Below are positions 46,001 through 56,948 of a stretch of 64,000 nucleotides of DNA, piece by piece (positions within the stretch are counted from its first letter, which is position 1; every line of letters begins with the position of its first letter). The position numbers and the translations under genes are program-made. The DNA is from Anaeramoeba flamelloides (Eukaryota; Metamonada; Anaeramoebidae): positions 5,766,001 through 5,830,000 of the forward strand of contig JANTQA010000060.1 of assembly GCA_027625915.1 (NCBI GenBank), in the 5' to 3' direction. Under the pieces are notes generated by a model. The model was given only the letters and a program-made list of their open reading frames with translations. It ran no database searches and was not told where the DNA came from.

Positions 46001-48972
46001 TTTTTGAAAGACAAATGAAAAAAGAAAAAATAATAAAAAAAAAGTTTGCCCCTAATTTTGAAATTTGGCTTAGAGAAAAATTCACATTTCATCTATCCAC
46101 CTGTCTCTTCTATTTTTTATATTCCGAGACTTTTTCAAACAACTCAACCATTTTTTTCTCAAAAAAAACCAAAAAAAAGCAAAAAATGAGAAAAAAACAA
46201 TAAAGCTCATAATTGGTAAAGTATTATTGATCAAAGATCTTTTTTCTGGAAATAGCAAATATAAATATTCCATAAAAAATGGTTATTTTAAATCATTTTT
46301 TTTAGCTTTGTTTAAAAAAAAAATAACTTTCTTAAATTTGTCGCGAAATGTAGACTAATTGCTAAAAAGTTCAAATGATTTATTAAAAAAATTAACTTGA
46401 TTATTTTGACAAATTATTTCTCAAATCATGGAAATATGTTGGTGTTACAATCAGCTTTATCAAAAAGAAACAAAAATAATCAGTCTTTGAGTTTTTATGT
46501 TGATGATTATTGATGTAATCTTTGAAATTAAAAAATTAAAAAAATAGTTACTATTGTTAGATCCAACTTTTAAATTCCTAAATACTGGAATAATATTATT
46601 TCGGGTTTCTATTTTTTGGATCCATAAAAGTAATTAAAAAAAAATATCCCCAAACAATGATAATTTTAATTGTGATCATTAGTAAAAAAAGTACTAAATG
46701 TATTGTGCAATAATATTGATAATAGATTTTTTTCAATCATGTTAACCATGCAGCTCTTCTATCATTTACACCCAATTACAACATACTTTGATTATAGACG
46801 AATCTAGAGTGGCTCTAATCGCTTAATCAAAGCCAAATATTGATCATAACATAGTTTGTTACAAAACTATTATTTTGATTAAAACTTTTTTTTTATCTTT
46901 AATTTTCCATTTTTTCTATTATGAAATGAAACAACTTTTCGTTTTCAGATTTTCTGTAATTTTTGTAATTTTTCTGTCATTTTTATTAATTTTTCTAAAG
47001 GTGTATAATTAAAAAATCTATTTTTTGGAAATTCAAAAAAAAAAATCTATTTTTTGATTCATTTTCGGTTTAACTTATGTTCGACATTATTTACTTGTTA
47101 TTCTTATTACATTTCAATTCTTTTTTTTTTTTTTTGTTCTGATATTAACTTGAATTATCTGGAAACCAATTTTACATTATATCTCCTTCAATTTCAAAAA
47201 TTCTCAAAAGTTGTCAAAACACTACACTCCAAACTCACCTCGACTTTGTCAATTTGTATCGACTATATTAACTAATATAAGGAATTGTTTTTCACTTCAG
47301 TACTTCTTAAGCAATCTGACAAATTTTATATTTCAGATATAATCTTAAAATCAACCTGATAAGAACAGATATAATTGTGTATAATAAACCTGTTTAAGAT
47401 TTATGAAAGATAAACTTTAACTCAAAATTTTTGACACAGTTTAAACAGTTAAAAGAATCACAATAATAAAATTTCATTCAATTTTGAAATAATTTTTAAT
47501 CTTTTCAAATTATTGTTCATTTTTTATTTTTTGTTTGCATTTTTTTTTTTCATTATATAAACTTACTTCATTAGATCGAAAAACTTTTTTTTATGATTGG
47601 TTTAAGATTAAAATTGTTGAGTTCCTTTTAAATAGAAAAATTCAAATAAAATTAATTGATGATATCTAACTAATTGATCAATCAATTATTTTTTGATAAA
47701 ATTTCAACAAATTTAACCAAAACATTTTTTGTTTTTATCTCTTCAAAATTTTTAACACACAACACCATTCTTTAAGAGAGATTTAATTTTTTTTTTTTGT
47801 TTTGTTTGTAACTATATTAAATGATGAATAATAGCTAAAATTTCCAAAAAGTTAGAGAATGGTTCTAATTTAGTATTTTTTCAAAATAATGAATTTAATA
47901 TTATGTTTTTTTTTCAAAAATTGAATTTTGGTGTGTTAAAAATTTTGAATTGGAGTTTAGTGTTGAATAAAATACTAAATTTATAAAAAAAAAAAAAAAA
48001 AAAAACCTTATATATAGATAAGTAATGATTAATACCTTTTATATTTTTTTTTAAATACACAATAGAAAATATGTTGTTATTCAACCATGGGAATTTGGTG
48101 CAATTCCACTTGATTGGGTAGAAAAAACAAAAATAGGAGTAGCGGAAATATGGGTACCATCGCAATTTAATGTTAACAATTTTATTTCTTCTGGTATTGA
48201 AAAGAAAAAAGTTCATAAAATTTTTCATGGTGTCGATCCTTTAATCTTCCATCCAAATGGCAAAAAATTTGAAAAACTTAAAACAAAAAAAAGCTTAATA
48301 TTTCTTTTCTTAGGAGGTGATCTTCCAAGAAAGGGGATCGACATTCTACTTGATGCTTATATTTCAGAATTTTCCCCAAATGATGACGTTTGTCTACTGA
48401 TTCATTCAAGGTACAGTGTTGGTTTTCAAAATAAAAGAATTGAAAAAATCTTAAAAAACCAAAAAAAATATCCTGAAATTGAATATTTAACTTCTGATTT
48501 TACCACAGATGAAATTGTTCAAATATATCATCGCGCAGATTATTTAATACACCCATTCCGTGCAGAAGGATTTGGATTAACAACAATCGAAGCATTGTCG
48601 TCGGGATTACCTTTAATTGTTTCCAAATGTGGCCCGGTATTAGAATTTTTAGATGAAAAATCTTCATTTTTTATACCAACCGACAAAACAAATTGTGATT
48701 ATAAGCCCTGTGGAGAAAAAAAAATCTTTCAATGGGAAACAAACATTCAACCATTTTGGTGTGAACCAAAGAAAAAAGTTCTCCAAAATATAATGAAAAG
48801 GGTTTATAATGAAAGAAATAGCAAGCCAATAAAAAGAATCAAAAATGGAATTAATTTAACTAGTAAGCTTGGTTGGGATCCAGTGGTTCAAAATGCTTTA
48901 AATCGAATATATGAAATTTATAAAGATCAAGTAATGGATTATTCTCAAAATACAGAAAATTTATCAAATTAA
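40055..48972 (+). CDS. Type II membrane GT4-family glycosyltransferase, three exons, 908 aa
   Basis: The model is exon 1 40055-40359, exon 2 40914-42428 and exon 3 48066-48972. Both introns are phase 2 and the total is 909 codons with the stop. A short cytoplasmic N-terminus precedes one membrane helix (VFPIAIGFAITFLLFFLFIF, 37-56), which suggests a Golgi/ER lumenal enzyme. Residues about 100-520 are poorly characterised and hold an Asn/Gly tract. The GT-B part begins at about 525 (ILWEGTIFDNYGISKVAREI). Exons 2 and 3 join as FSPTNLDR-KYVVIQPWEFGA, the typical PP...QPWEFGxIP segment of this family. Further motifs are GVAEIWVPSQF, IFHGVDP, LGGDLPRKGIDILLDAY and EGFGLTTIEALSSGLP (E774 and E782, the E-x7-E donor-sugar motif). 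The first exon 2 acceptor could instead be the AG near 40950, which keeps the frame. Donor and acceptor sugars are unknown. The second intron is 5.6 kb, far longer than the others here. Confidence 0.85.
43955..44085 (+). repeat. Short dispersed repeat (GGAGTAATTAAAGAAAA family), copy 2
   Basis: GAAAGTAATAATTAAAGAAA, AAAATAATTAAAATTATTA and ATATCATTTGCATGATC match the copies at 17.2 and 49.5 kb. It directly precedes a palindrome unit. Confidence 0.5.
44086..44275. repeat. Palindrome unit with GTGCCGTAGAGT-type flank
   Basis: The arms GTTAGGTTTTTCAGAATTTA and TTAAATTCTGGAAAACCTAC face each other across an AT-rich loop (44086-44161), as in the 26.2-kb array. The following segment, with CAGGCACTCTACGGTACTTA and CTCTACGGCACGACAC, is the inverse of the segment at 26290-26345, so whole modules are shared. 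Confidence 0.6.
44422..44715. repeat. TTAAGGGATTAG-family piece
   Basis: It starts TTAAGGGATTAGCGTCTACC with AAAGTATGTTGCCATTAAAT inside. Its far part AATATTCAGACTACAAAGTT is the inverse of CTTTGTAGTCTGAATATT at 25.7 kb, so the copy is rearranged relative to the others. Confidence 0.5.
45849..46078. mobile_element. 230-bp intronic MITE
   Basis: The left edge CTAAGCTAAATTTCAAAAAT, followed by AGGGGCA, is mirrored by TGCCCCTAATTTTGAAATTT followed by GGCTTAG on the right. That is about 26 bp of inverted repeat with few mismatches. No other copy was seen in the window. ORFs crossing it are by-products of the inverted repeats. Confidence 0.55.
46325..46826 (-). repeat. TTAAGGGATTAG-family repeat copy (inverted)
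   Basis: On the minus strand it starts TTAAGCGATTAGAGCCACTC. It then has TATAATCAAAGTATGTTGTA, ATTGGGTGTAAATGATAGAA, TTTTTTACTAATGATCACAA and a TAACTATTTTTTTAATTTTT block. This is the same order as the 25.2-kb and 35.4-kb copies. Confidence 0.55.
47413..47870 (-). mobile_element. TTTGGACACA-family MITE, copy 4 (inverted, worn)
   Basis: The edge AACTTTAACTCAAAATTTTT followed by GACACAGTTTAAACAGTT matches the edge of the 18.1-kb copy, next to TA (47411-47412). Blocks TAATTGATCAATCAATTATT and a TTTTTATCTCTTCAAAATTT follow in the same order. The other end is too diverged to place exactly. Confidence 0.5.
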
Positions 48973-49489
48973 ATATGTCTTTATTTTAGATATTTTTACG
49001 AAAATTTTTTTTATTTTTATTTTTTTTTTTTGTTGCTTATTCAAATATTTTTTGAATAACAAATTGATAAAAAAAACAAATGGTTGGGCTTTATGTATTT
49101 AATAGTATGTTGAAATTTTCTTTTTATTCTTCTTTTTCTTTCTATGAGTTTGTATTTTGCCATTTAGGTACATTTATTCATCAAGTCATATCAACAACCA
49201 CATGCCATTATTTTTAATTCCTTCTTTTTCATTGTTGTTTAAATAAATTAAAAAATTTACTGATAAGAAAAAATTAATACTGTTATTATATACTTGATCA
49301 ATGGGGGAAGAGTTCTAGTTTTCTTTTATATTTCCTTTTCTGAACTGATAAGAAATAAAATAGAAACTAGTAATCGATTCGTAATGAAAAGAAAAAACAG
49401 AATAAAAATGAATGGAAAGAAAGTATCATTGAGAAAATTTTGTATTGATATTTATTCAAATAAATCAATGGAAATGTTAAAAATTTGTT

Positions 49490-49650
49490 TATTTATTGAA
49501 AGGATGGAGTAATTATTGAAAATTTATCACAATAAAAAAAAAACTAGAGAGGAAAGAAGAAAGATAAATTAAATTATTAGAATTAAAAATAATAATATCA
49601 TTTAGCCTTACCGAATTAACAACCATACCCTGTATCGTTAGGTTTTTTTT
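49490..49650 (+). repeat. Short dispersed repeat (GGAGTAATTAAAGAAAA family), copy 3
   Basis: AAGGATGGAGTAATTATTGA, AAATTTATCACAATAAAAAA and AATAATATCATTTAGCCTTA match the copies at 17.2 and 44.0 kb in order. Confidence 0.5.
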
Positions 49651-51329
49651 TACTTTAAGGAAGTAAGTACATTTTTCAAATTTCCAATCACCCATACGGG
49701 TGTATCGACACAATAATAACCACTATAATTTAAAGATATGATGATTAATTAAAAATTATATTGGTACAAATAAGTTCTGGACTCTCCCAAACTTTAAAAA
49801 AAAAAAAAAAGGAAAATCTATAATTTTACTAGTTTCTACAATTAAAAGTTCAGAGAAAATATTATTAAAAAAAAAATATAAAATTTTGAGAAATTTATTT
49901 TATTTTTTTAAGGAGATTATTTTTTGAGATTTAATACTACATATTTCACTTGGTATTTTCAGATTTTTTTATATAATACCTATTCATTATTTGAATATTA
50001 CCATATTGGCAAATATTCACCAAAATTTAAATATTCAATAGAGATCACAAAAAATAATTTTAATAATAATTTCTGTTTTTTCAAAATTTTATTTTAGAAA
50101 AAGAGAATTTCCAGACCAATTGACATTACTTATATAAATTTTTAAATAATAAGAACATAGATTTTAAATACCAATTCTTTTTATTTGGAAATATAATTTA
50201 ATATTATTAAAATATATTAATTTAATAAAAACTATTTTTTTTTTACTGTTATTTAAATTATTTATAACTTATTTATTATTAATAAAATAATAAACTTTTT
50301 TTCTGTTTATATCTAATAAAATTGCCATAATATTTTTAAATAATTCTTTTGAATTTTCAGAAATAAAAATATATCCTACATTTATAAGTATTAAACTACT
50401 ATTGGATTTATTTAAAGCTTTTTTGTCAGATATTTACTAGAATTCAACTCATCAATGTAAAAAATTATATCTGAAAAATTAAATCGCAAAATTAACAGAT
50501 TCTATTACCTTTCCAATCTTTAAAAGTCATAATTTTGTGAATATCAAAAAATCCCTACTAGATTTCATTATAATCAGTTATTTCGAAGTTTACAAGATTA
50601 ATTTAACTTTTTAATTTCAATTCCTAATAAAATTCAGTATAATGTGTATTTATTTCGAATTATGGGATTCTTTTAGATAGGTTTTAAATTATAAAATATT
50701 ATATTGGTCTTCATATCACTATTAAAAATTAATTCCAATTTCTTACTTTATAATTTTTAAGTAATTCTAACATATTTTGGAATTAGAAAAATCATAATTT
50801 GTTTAAACAAAGATCTTCCAAAAAATAATCATTTTTGAATTATTAATTATAAGAAACGAATAAAATCAGTGAACAGATCAAAAAATATTTTTCTTAGGGT
50901 TATGTACCTGGCTGGTTGATTGATTAAAACTTTACATTAGACAATATTTGTTAATTTAAGGAATAATCCTTGAATCCTAGCTTATTAGCATATTATATTT
51001 AATAACAATACAAATACCCAGGGTAATCTAAATCATTATGTGTATTCTATATTTTTAATTCTCTTTGGTTAAAACAATTATTTGAAACTAATCATCTTAT
51101 TTACAAACAACAGTTTAAATTTGAAATATTTCACCAAAAGGTTTATTAAAAAAGAACGATCAGTAGATTGTTTCTTGTTTTTTTTTTTTTTTATTAATTA
51201 CGCAAATATTGTTCCTTTTAAATATTAGAGCAGGTTCAATTAAAATAAGGGTCTTGTACCAGAAGTCAACACTTTAATTTTTTTTTATAAATTTCTCAAT
51301 TGAATCTGAAAAATTTCTTGTTTAATATC

Positions 51330-51677
51330 TTGTGGTTTTGTTTGATTTTAAGGATTTTCATAACTATTTAAATAACAATATATTAAAATTTTTTGCAACA
51401 AGAAAATAAAATGTCACCAATAGAATGTTGAGATAAGAAAAGAAGTTAAACCATTTAACATTTCCCTAAGAGTAGATTAAACAAACCAATTTCGCATTTT
51501 ATTGAGGTATTTAATTTTACTTTTGAAATGAAAATTTTTAAATTGTTTTTCAACAAGTACTTTAAATATTAAAAAGCAAATAGTAATACATCAAAAGTAA
51601 AAATTATGGTTTTTTTCGATCTTCTTTGAAAATATTAAAATGTGAAAATTTTGACTTTATGGCGGCTACTCCCTTAA
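51330..51677 (-). mobile_element. Partial TTAAGGGAGTAG-family element (inverted)
   Basis: On the minus strand it starts TTAAGGGAGTAGCCGCCATA and includes TTATCTCAACATTCTATTGG. It matches the left 300 bases of the element at 56949-58330 in order. The far end is not visible. The terminus lies about 155 bases upstream of the NOL9-like start codon. Confidence 0.6.
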
Positions 51678-51833
51678 AAGAAGATACAAAAAAAAATATT
51701 AGCTTGAGTGTAACATTCTTTACCATCCTTTTAACATCTGAGGAGAACTTGGAACAATCTAATTTAAGAATGATTTAAAAAAATAAAAAAAACCCCAAGA
51801 TTGAATTTATTTTTATTTTTTACTTTTTTCTCA

Positions 51834-53627
51834 ATGACGAATCAGATTATCAAAGCAAACACAAACCAAAATTTCAATTCACAAGAAACAAAAAAACCAA
51901 AACCTGTCCTCTTTTCTAGGTATGATTTCAATTGGGAGAAAATTAAAACCGGTAAGGACTATTGCCAACTCAAATTAAACAAAGATGAGACAATCTCCTT
52001 TTATGGTCAGATTTATGTCCAAGTTCTGAAAGGGAGCATTTGGTGTGTGGGCTCTACGATCAACTCTGAAAATGAAGAACAACTGCTCTGCTCGCCGCTT
52101 CACGAATCGCCACTTGCTTTTAAATGCGATTCCAAAACAGGATGCAAAATCAAGATCCGGATGGTCAGGCAACCAAAAACAAAAACTGAAAGGAATCTTC
52201 ACTCGCTCTTGTACCCTTTCGATCTCCTCAATATGGAAGAGAAATTAACAATTAACGAGACAAAGGTGATCAATACAAAATGTGGAGAATTCCTACATGT
52301 TGGGATCTCAAATTTCCTTATTGTAATGAAACTGTTTGTTTCAAGGAAGCACCCGTTATTTTTAAATTCACACTTCCCACAATTGTCTTGGACAAAGGCA
52401 TGTAACAGCATTTGCGAAACATATTTTGAGAAGAAAGAAACCTTCCTTCAAAATGAAAAACTAAATAGTTTTCTCAACAAAAACATCAACAATAAGAATT
52501 CGCAAAGTAACGAGAATGAAATCAACGAATTCAAGAATTCCATTACTTTAGTCTGTGGGAAAAAATCGTGTGGCCGATCAACGTTTTTACGATATTTGTC
52601 AAACCGATTTAATCAGAATGGCCAAAAAATAGCTTGGGTTGATCTTGACTTAAATAATCCAGAATTCACACAAACGGGATTTTGTTCAATCACAATTGTT
52701 GACGAGGCACTCTTTGATCACTTATCAAGCAAAGGGAAACAACAGCATAATTACCCACAAGTTAGCTATTACTTTGGAGACTCTTCTGTTAAAACAAACC
52801 CAAAATTATTCTATCATATTTTGAAAGTCCTAGAAAAAAATTTACCACAAGACATGCCAATTTTAATAAATTGCTCGGCGTATGGCGAAGGGTATAATCA
52901 GATCTATTTTTCCAAAATTATTAAATATTTCAAGCCTACTTACTTGGTATACTTTAGTGCTGGTGGTGTTGGTGATGAAAATGAAAAGAAGCAAATCCTT
53001 GAGAGCGAAAATTATCCTCAAAAAACAGTGATCTTTGAAATTAAAAGTCTCGTTTATTCGCATTCTGTTAATTACTTTGGTGTCATTAAACCAAAAATTG
53101 CAAAATTGCACAGTGGGAAACTAATCACTTATTTTTTAAATAATCAATCAAAATTATTAATTCGTCAAAAGCCTTATTCAGTCCCCTTTAATCAAATATA
53201 TTTGATTTCATTGTTTCATAAAGTACCCAATAATTTAATTTTGAAAATTTTTAATGCAAGAATTGTTTCAATTGGGAAATATATTAACGAAAGCAAAACG
53301 AAAAATAAAAATTTGTTTACAATTATCAATGAAATTGATTTTAACCAAATACAATGCCATGGATTGGCCCTGATTAGAGCCATAGATCCCCTCAAAAAAA
53401 TCTTTTATATTAATACCCCCTTATCTTTACAGGCATTAAAATTTGTTAATTTATTCATTTTGGGAAATATTCAATCTCCAATTGAATTCTTTATTGATGG
53501 TATAAATAAAAAAAAAATACCCTATATTGAATTTAAAACTCAGAATGAGCAATTAATTGAAAAGGAAATGATGCACCATAATGTTAAAAAATTTTCAAAA
53601 AATAGGAAAATTATTAAATTTGATTAA
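51834..53627 (+). CDS. NOL9/Grc3-like polynucleotide kinase homologue with altered motifs, 597 aa
   Basis: The ATG at 51834 is preferred; the frame extends upstream only from a TTG. The layout fits the NOL9/Grc3 family: an N-terminal beta domain (about 40-200), a P-loop core (238-400) and a C-terminal domain. Family members phosphorylate RNA 5' ends in pre-rRNA ITS2 processing, with Las1 as partner. Core segments align well: GKKSCGRSTFLRYLSNRF (242-259), WVDLDLNNPEFTQTGFCSI (from about 268) and INCSAYGEGYNQIYFSKIIK, followed by YFKPTYLVYF. Three signature positions are changed. The Walker A Lys is Arg (R248, codon CGA). The usual D-x-D-x-G-Q-x-E has N-N in place of G-Q (274-275). The NTxGW segment reads NCSAY (346-350). 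The frame is otherwise intact with balanced codon use, so this looks like an expressed gene, possibly a catalytically dead or divergent kinase. Intronless. Confidence 0.8.
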   Translation: MTNQIIKANTNQNFNSQETKKPKPVLFSRYDFNWEKIKTGKDYCQLKLNKDETISFYGQIYVQVLKGSIWCVGSTINSENEEQLLCSPLHESPLAFKCDSKTGCKIKIRMVRQPKTKTERNLHSLLYPFDLLNMEEKLTINETKVINTKCGEFLHVGISNFLIVMKLFVSRKHPLFLNSHFPQLSWTKACNSICETYFEKKETFLQNEKLNSFLNKNINNKNSQSNENEINEFKNSITLVCGKKSCGRSTFLRYLSNRFNQNGQKIAWVDLDLNNPEFTQTGFCSITIVDEALFDHLSSKGKQQHNYPQVSYYFGDSSVKTNPKLFYHILKVLEKNLPQDMPILINCSAYGEGYNQIYFSKIIKYFKPTYLVYFSAGGVGDENEKKQILESENYPQKTVIFEIKSLVYSHSVNYFGVIKPKIAKLHSGKLITYFLNNQSKLLIRQKPYSVPFNQIYLISLFHKVPNNLILKIFNARIVSIGKYINESKTKNKNLFTIINEIDFNQIQCHGLALIRAIDPLKKIFYINTPLSLQALKFVNLFILGNIQSPIEFFIDGINKKKIPYIEFKTQNEQLIEKEMMHHNVKKFSKNRKIIKFD

Positions 53628-56600
53628 TATTTTGTTGAAAATTTATTTTTTAATGATGAATTTTCGAAATCTTTAGATTTTAAATTTATTAATAGATTTG
53701 AAAAAAGAAAATTTTTTTTTTAGAAATTCTTAATATAAATTGATTTTTATTTGTATGAATAAACGTTTCCAGCTGTTCTTCGGGACTTGCTGAAAAGATT
53801 ATAAATAAATAGAAAATGTTTTTTTTTTTTTTTTTTTTTCTGTTAATTAACTATCTACTGTAAAAATTACAATTTTTTTGTAGAAATTTTGAATATTAAA
53901 TATTTTATCCTTATTTTAAGATTGTTTTTCAAAGAAAAGTCCAAGTAAAACCAAAAAGAAATGAGAAAATTATCTTTATAATAATATTTTTGAGCTATCT
54001 TGATTTTAAATTTTGAAAATGATCGTTTAAAAATATTTAACGTTCCCCATTTTAGTAACAGTTTTTTTTTTTTTCAACATTAAAGTACAATTTGAATCTC
54101 ATTAACAAATTCTTAAAAGGGGTTCTATTTTTGGGGTTACTATATAAAACAAAAGATTATCAATCTTTTTTTAGTGTTCAATAATTACTTTTATTTATAA
54201 AAAAAATAAGTGATTCAAAAGTTAAAATTTTAGTGGACTTTGGCATAAAACAAAAAATGTATTAAAGATCTAGAATCATTTTTTACCTCCTCTTCTCAAA
54301 TATCTGGTCACATGTGTTCAAAATACAAAGGCTTTAAATTATTTTAGAAATTTAAATACATCTTTCTGAGAAAATTCAAGACTGCTAATACCTAAATTAA
54401 CCAAAATACGGTTAATTTATATTTCAAAAAGTTAGAAGATTATCAAATTAGTCCTATAACAAGTTCAAAGAAGTTAGAAAGAAAAATAATACATTTTTAA
54501 AAAAAAAATTTTAGTATTCTTTTAATTAGTTGTCTTAACCAAACAAAATAAACTTTAAAATCAAAATAAAATAAAAAAAGCAAAATCCTGAGAGATCCTT
54601 CATAAAAATTGTTCAAAGGTATTCTTATTAATTTAATCACTTTACAAAAAGGTGAATCACAACTCAGATAAGGAATATATTTTATTTATTTCTTTATTTA
54701 TTTCGCATAGAAAATTGGGTCAATTGGAGGTTTTACTGATTTAGAAATTAGTTCTAAAGTTTTTTGCAAAATGACAACTTTAAAAAATTTCTAAACAAGA
54801 AGATTATATACTTGGTAATAAAATCATTTTCAATTAATATTTTTGATTGGGTTTGCAGATCACCTTTTATATCTCTCATAAAATACATTTTTTAACCATA
54901 AAAAATAGTTTTTTGTTGCTACATCGAAAATTAATATCAATGTTTTTTTTTTTTTTGGAAGTTTAAGAATAATGGTTTTACATAATATTTAAAACCTTTG
55001 AAAATACCTGATGACTTTTATTGTTTTTTTAAATTTGAAAATTGGTGGTTAAATATATCATCCAGTAATTAGGGTTTTTGTGAATGTTTGAAATAAACTG
55101 AAATTATTTTAATTTTTGGTACATTTCTTAATTTAAAAAAAAAAAAAAACTTAGGTACTTGAAAATGCTCTACAGCGTTATAAGGATACTAATTGTTAGT
55201 TTTTTTTTAAAGTTGAAACATTTGTGGGAAATCTTTGATTTTTACAAAACCATTTAAAACTTAAAAAAAAACTACTGCTGTTTTTTTTTTTTTTTTTTTT
55301 TTTTTTTTTGGGGGGTTTAAGGTTTATTTTGAAAAATCATCTATTTTTGAATAAGACAGATAAACTTTAGAAACTGCTGTTTTTTTTTTAAAAAAAAATA
55401 GAGAATAGGGTATAATCAAAGATTTTACTCAATTTATCTAATAAATAAAAAGTTTTCTTGAGGTTTTTTTACTTATCGAAATGAAAAGAAAATCTATTAA
55501 ATTTTCTTTATTACTTCAAAAATTAAATAAAAAAAAAATAAAAAAATAGAAACCCCAAGGTACTTGGTGTCACTCAACAGATCTTTCCTAATTTTTATAA
55601 TTTTATTTTCAAATTTAAAAAAAAAATAATATTTTTATTTATCTTAAACATTATACACGTATATATATATATATATATTATTGTGATGTTAATTATGGGA
55701 AAATAATAACCAAATTCAAAAGTATTTCTTTCGGTTTTAAGTTGAATTTTACAATTGCTCAAATTTTAAAAAAGTATTTTGGGAAGATTTTTAATTTAAA
55801 AGTTTGTTTGTTTTTACTATATTTTTTTTAATAAAAAGAAAAAATTGATTTGAGCTGTTCTTTGAATGAATAATTAATATCCTTTTCAAGTTTACTTTAA
55901 TTCTTATATTTTTTTAAAATTAAGTTGATTTTTTCTACTTTTATATTCCAAAACTTAGTGACTTTCATTTTTAAAGTATATTTTTAACACTTCCTTTAAA
56001 AATAATAAGATTTCTTTCTTTAACAAAGAAAATATTTTTTTTGGAATAATTCCGATTGGTAAGTTGGATTTTGAACTTTCCTAAAATGCTAAAAAAAGAA
56101 AAGACATCGATTAAAACCTTGGTGGTTTATTTTTTCTCCATTTGGAATTAATTTGTTATTTTTATAAAGAAAAGAATAGTTGTGTGATTTTATTTTCTTT
56201 AATTTTCTGATCATTAAAGTATGTAAAGTTTTTTTTTGATTCAAAATGTTATTCTGCAATTTTCAATTTTGAGTGTTTCTTCATTAGGTAACAATTCCTC
56301 TTATCTTTGGAATACTTCAAAGCCAAAGCAATATTTAAAGAGGTGTGTTGTTATAGTATTTGTTGGGTGTGAGTTTTGGAGATCATTTTTATTGTTTCTC
56401 TTTGAAAATTTTGTTTCTTTTGATTTTTTTGATTTGTCTAAAAATTACTTTTCATTTTTAAAAAGTTTTTACTTTGACAAATCAATTTCAAAAATTGAAA
56501 TAGAACTAAATAAAATAAATCAAAATGAATTCTATAGAGATGAAATTGAATTAATATATAAAAAAGAATTATTTCAGATATCTAAGAATACTTATTATTG

Positions 56601-56948
56601 GAGTTTTTTTTGAGATAGTAGAATGGGATTTTTTTTCTACAATAAAACCCCTTTATTTTTTTTTTTGAAGAACTAATAGATCTGGTATTTTTCTTACTTT
56701 ACTTCTATTAGTATTTCGAATCACAAAATCAAATATAGAAATTTATCAAAATTGTATCATTATTAAAGACTTGACAAAAAAATAGAGGCGATCCATTCGA
56801 TCAAACTTGTACAAACAATAATTTATCACTGAAAATAACATAAAAATTTGTTTGTTCCTTTGGTAATAAGATTTTTTTTAGTTTACTAGTCCCTTTACCT
56901 AAGATTTTTAACTTACAATAAAAATTTACGTACAAGAACTTGAGTTTC

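Larger units (their letters stand above)
42429..48065 (+). other. 5.6-kb repeat-filled intron of the glycosyltransferase gene
   Basis: The intron starts GTTTGAATTT and ends AATACACAATAG. Protein continuity across it is very good. It contains a short repeat (43955-44085), a palindrome unit (44086-44275), two TTAA-family pieces (44422-44715, 46325-46826), a small MITE (45849-46078) and a TTTGGACACA-family copy (47413-47870). The ORF at 45458-45733 has no ATG at its 5' edge and includes a less AT-rich patch (45555-45605) of unknown origin; I found no second gene inside. Confidence 0.75.
48973..51833. other. Intergenic region between glycosyltransferase and NOL9-like gene
   Basis: It contains the 3' flank of the glycosyltransferase, a short repeat (49490-49650) and an inverted partial TTAA element (51330-51677) ending about 155 bases before the NOL9-like ATG. 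ORFs at 49294-49512 and 49513-49713 have no domain that I recognise. From 49700 to 51300 I see nothing beyond AT-rich sequence. Confidence 0.5.

Noticed and set aside
56236-56613. 125-codon frame with a Lys/Glu-rich second half
   Set aside because: It lacks an ATG and a recognisable domain, and lies among transposon ends; it could be a relic but the evidence is too thin.
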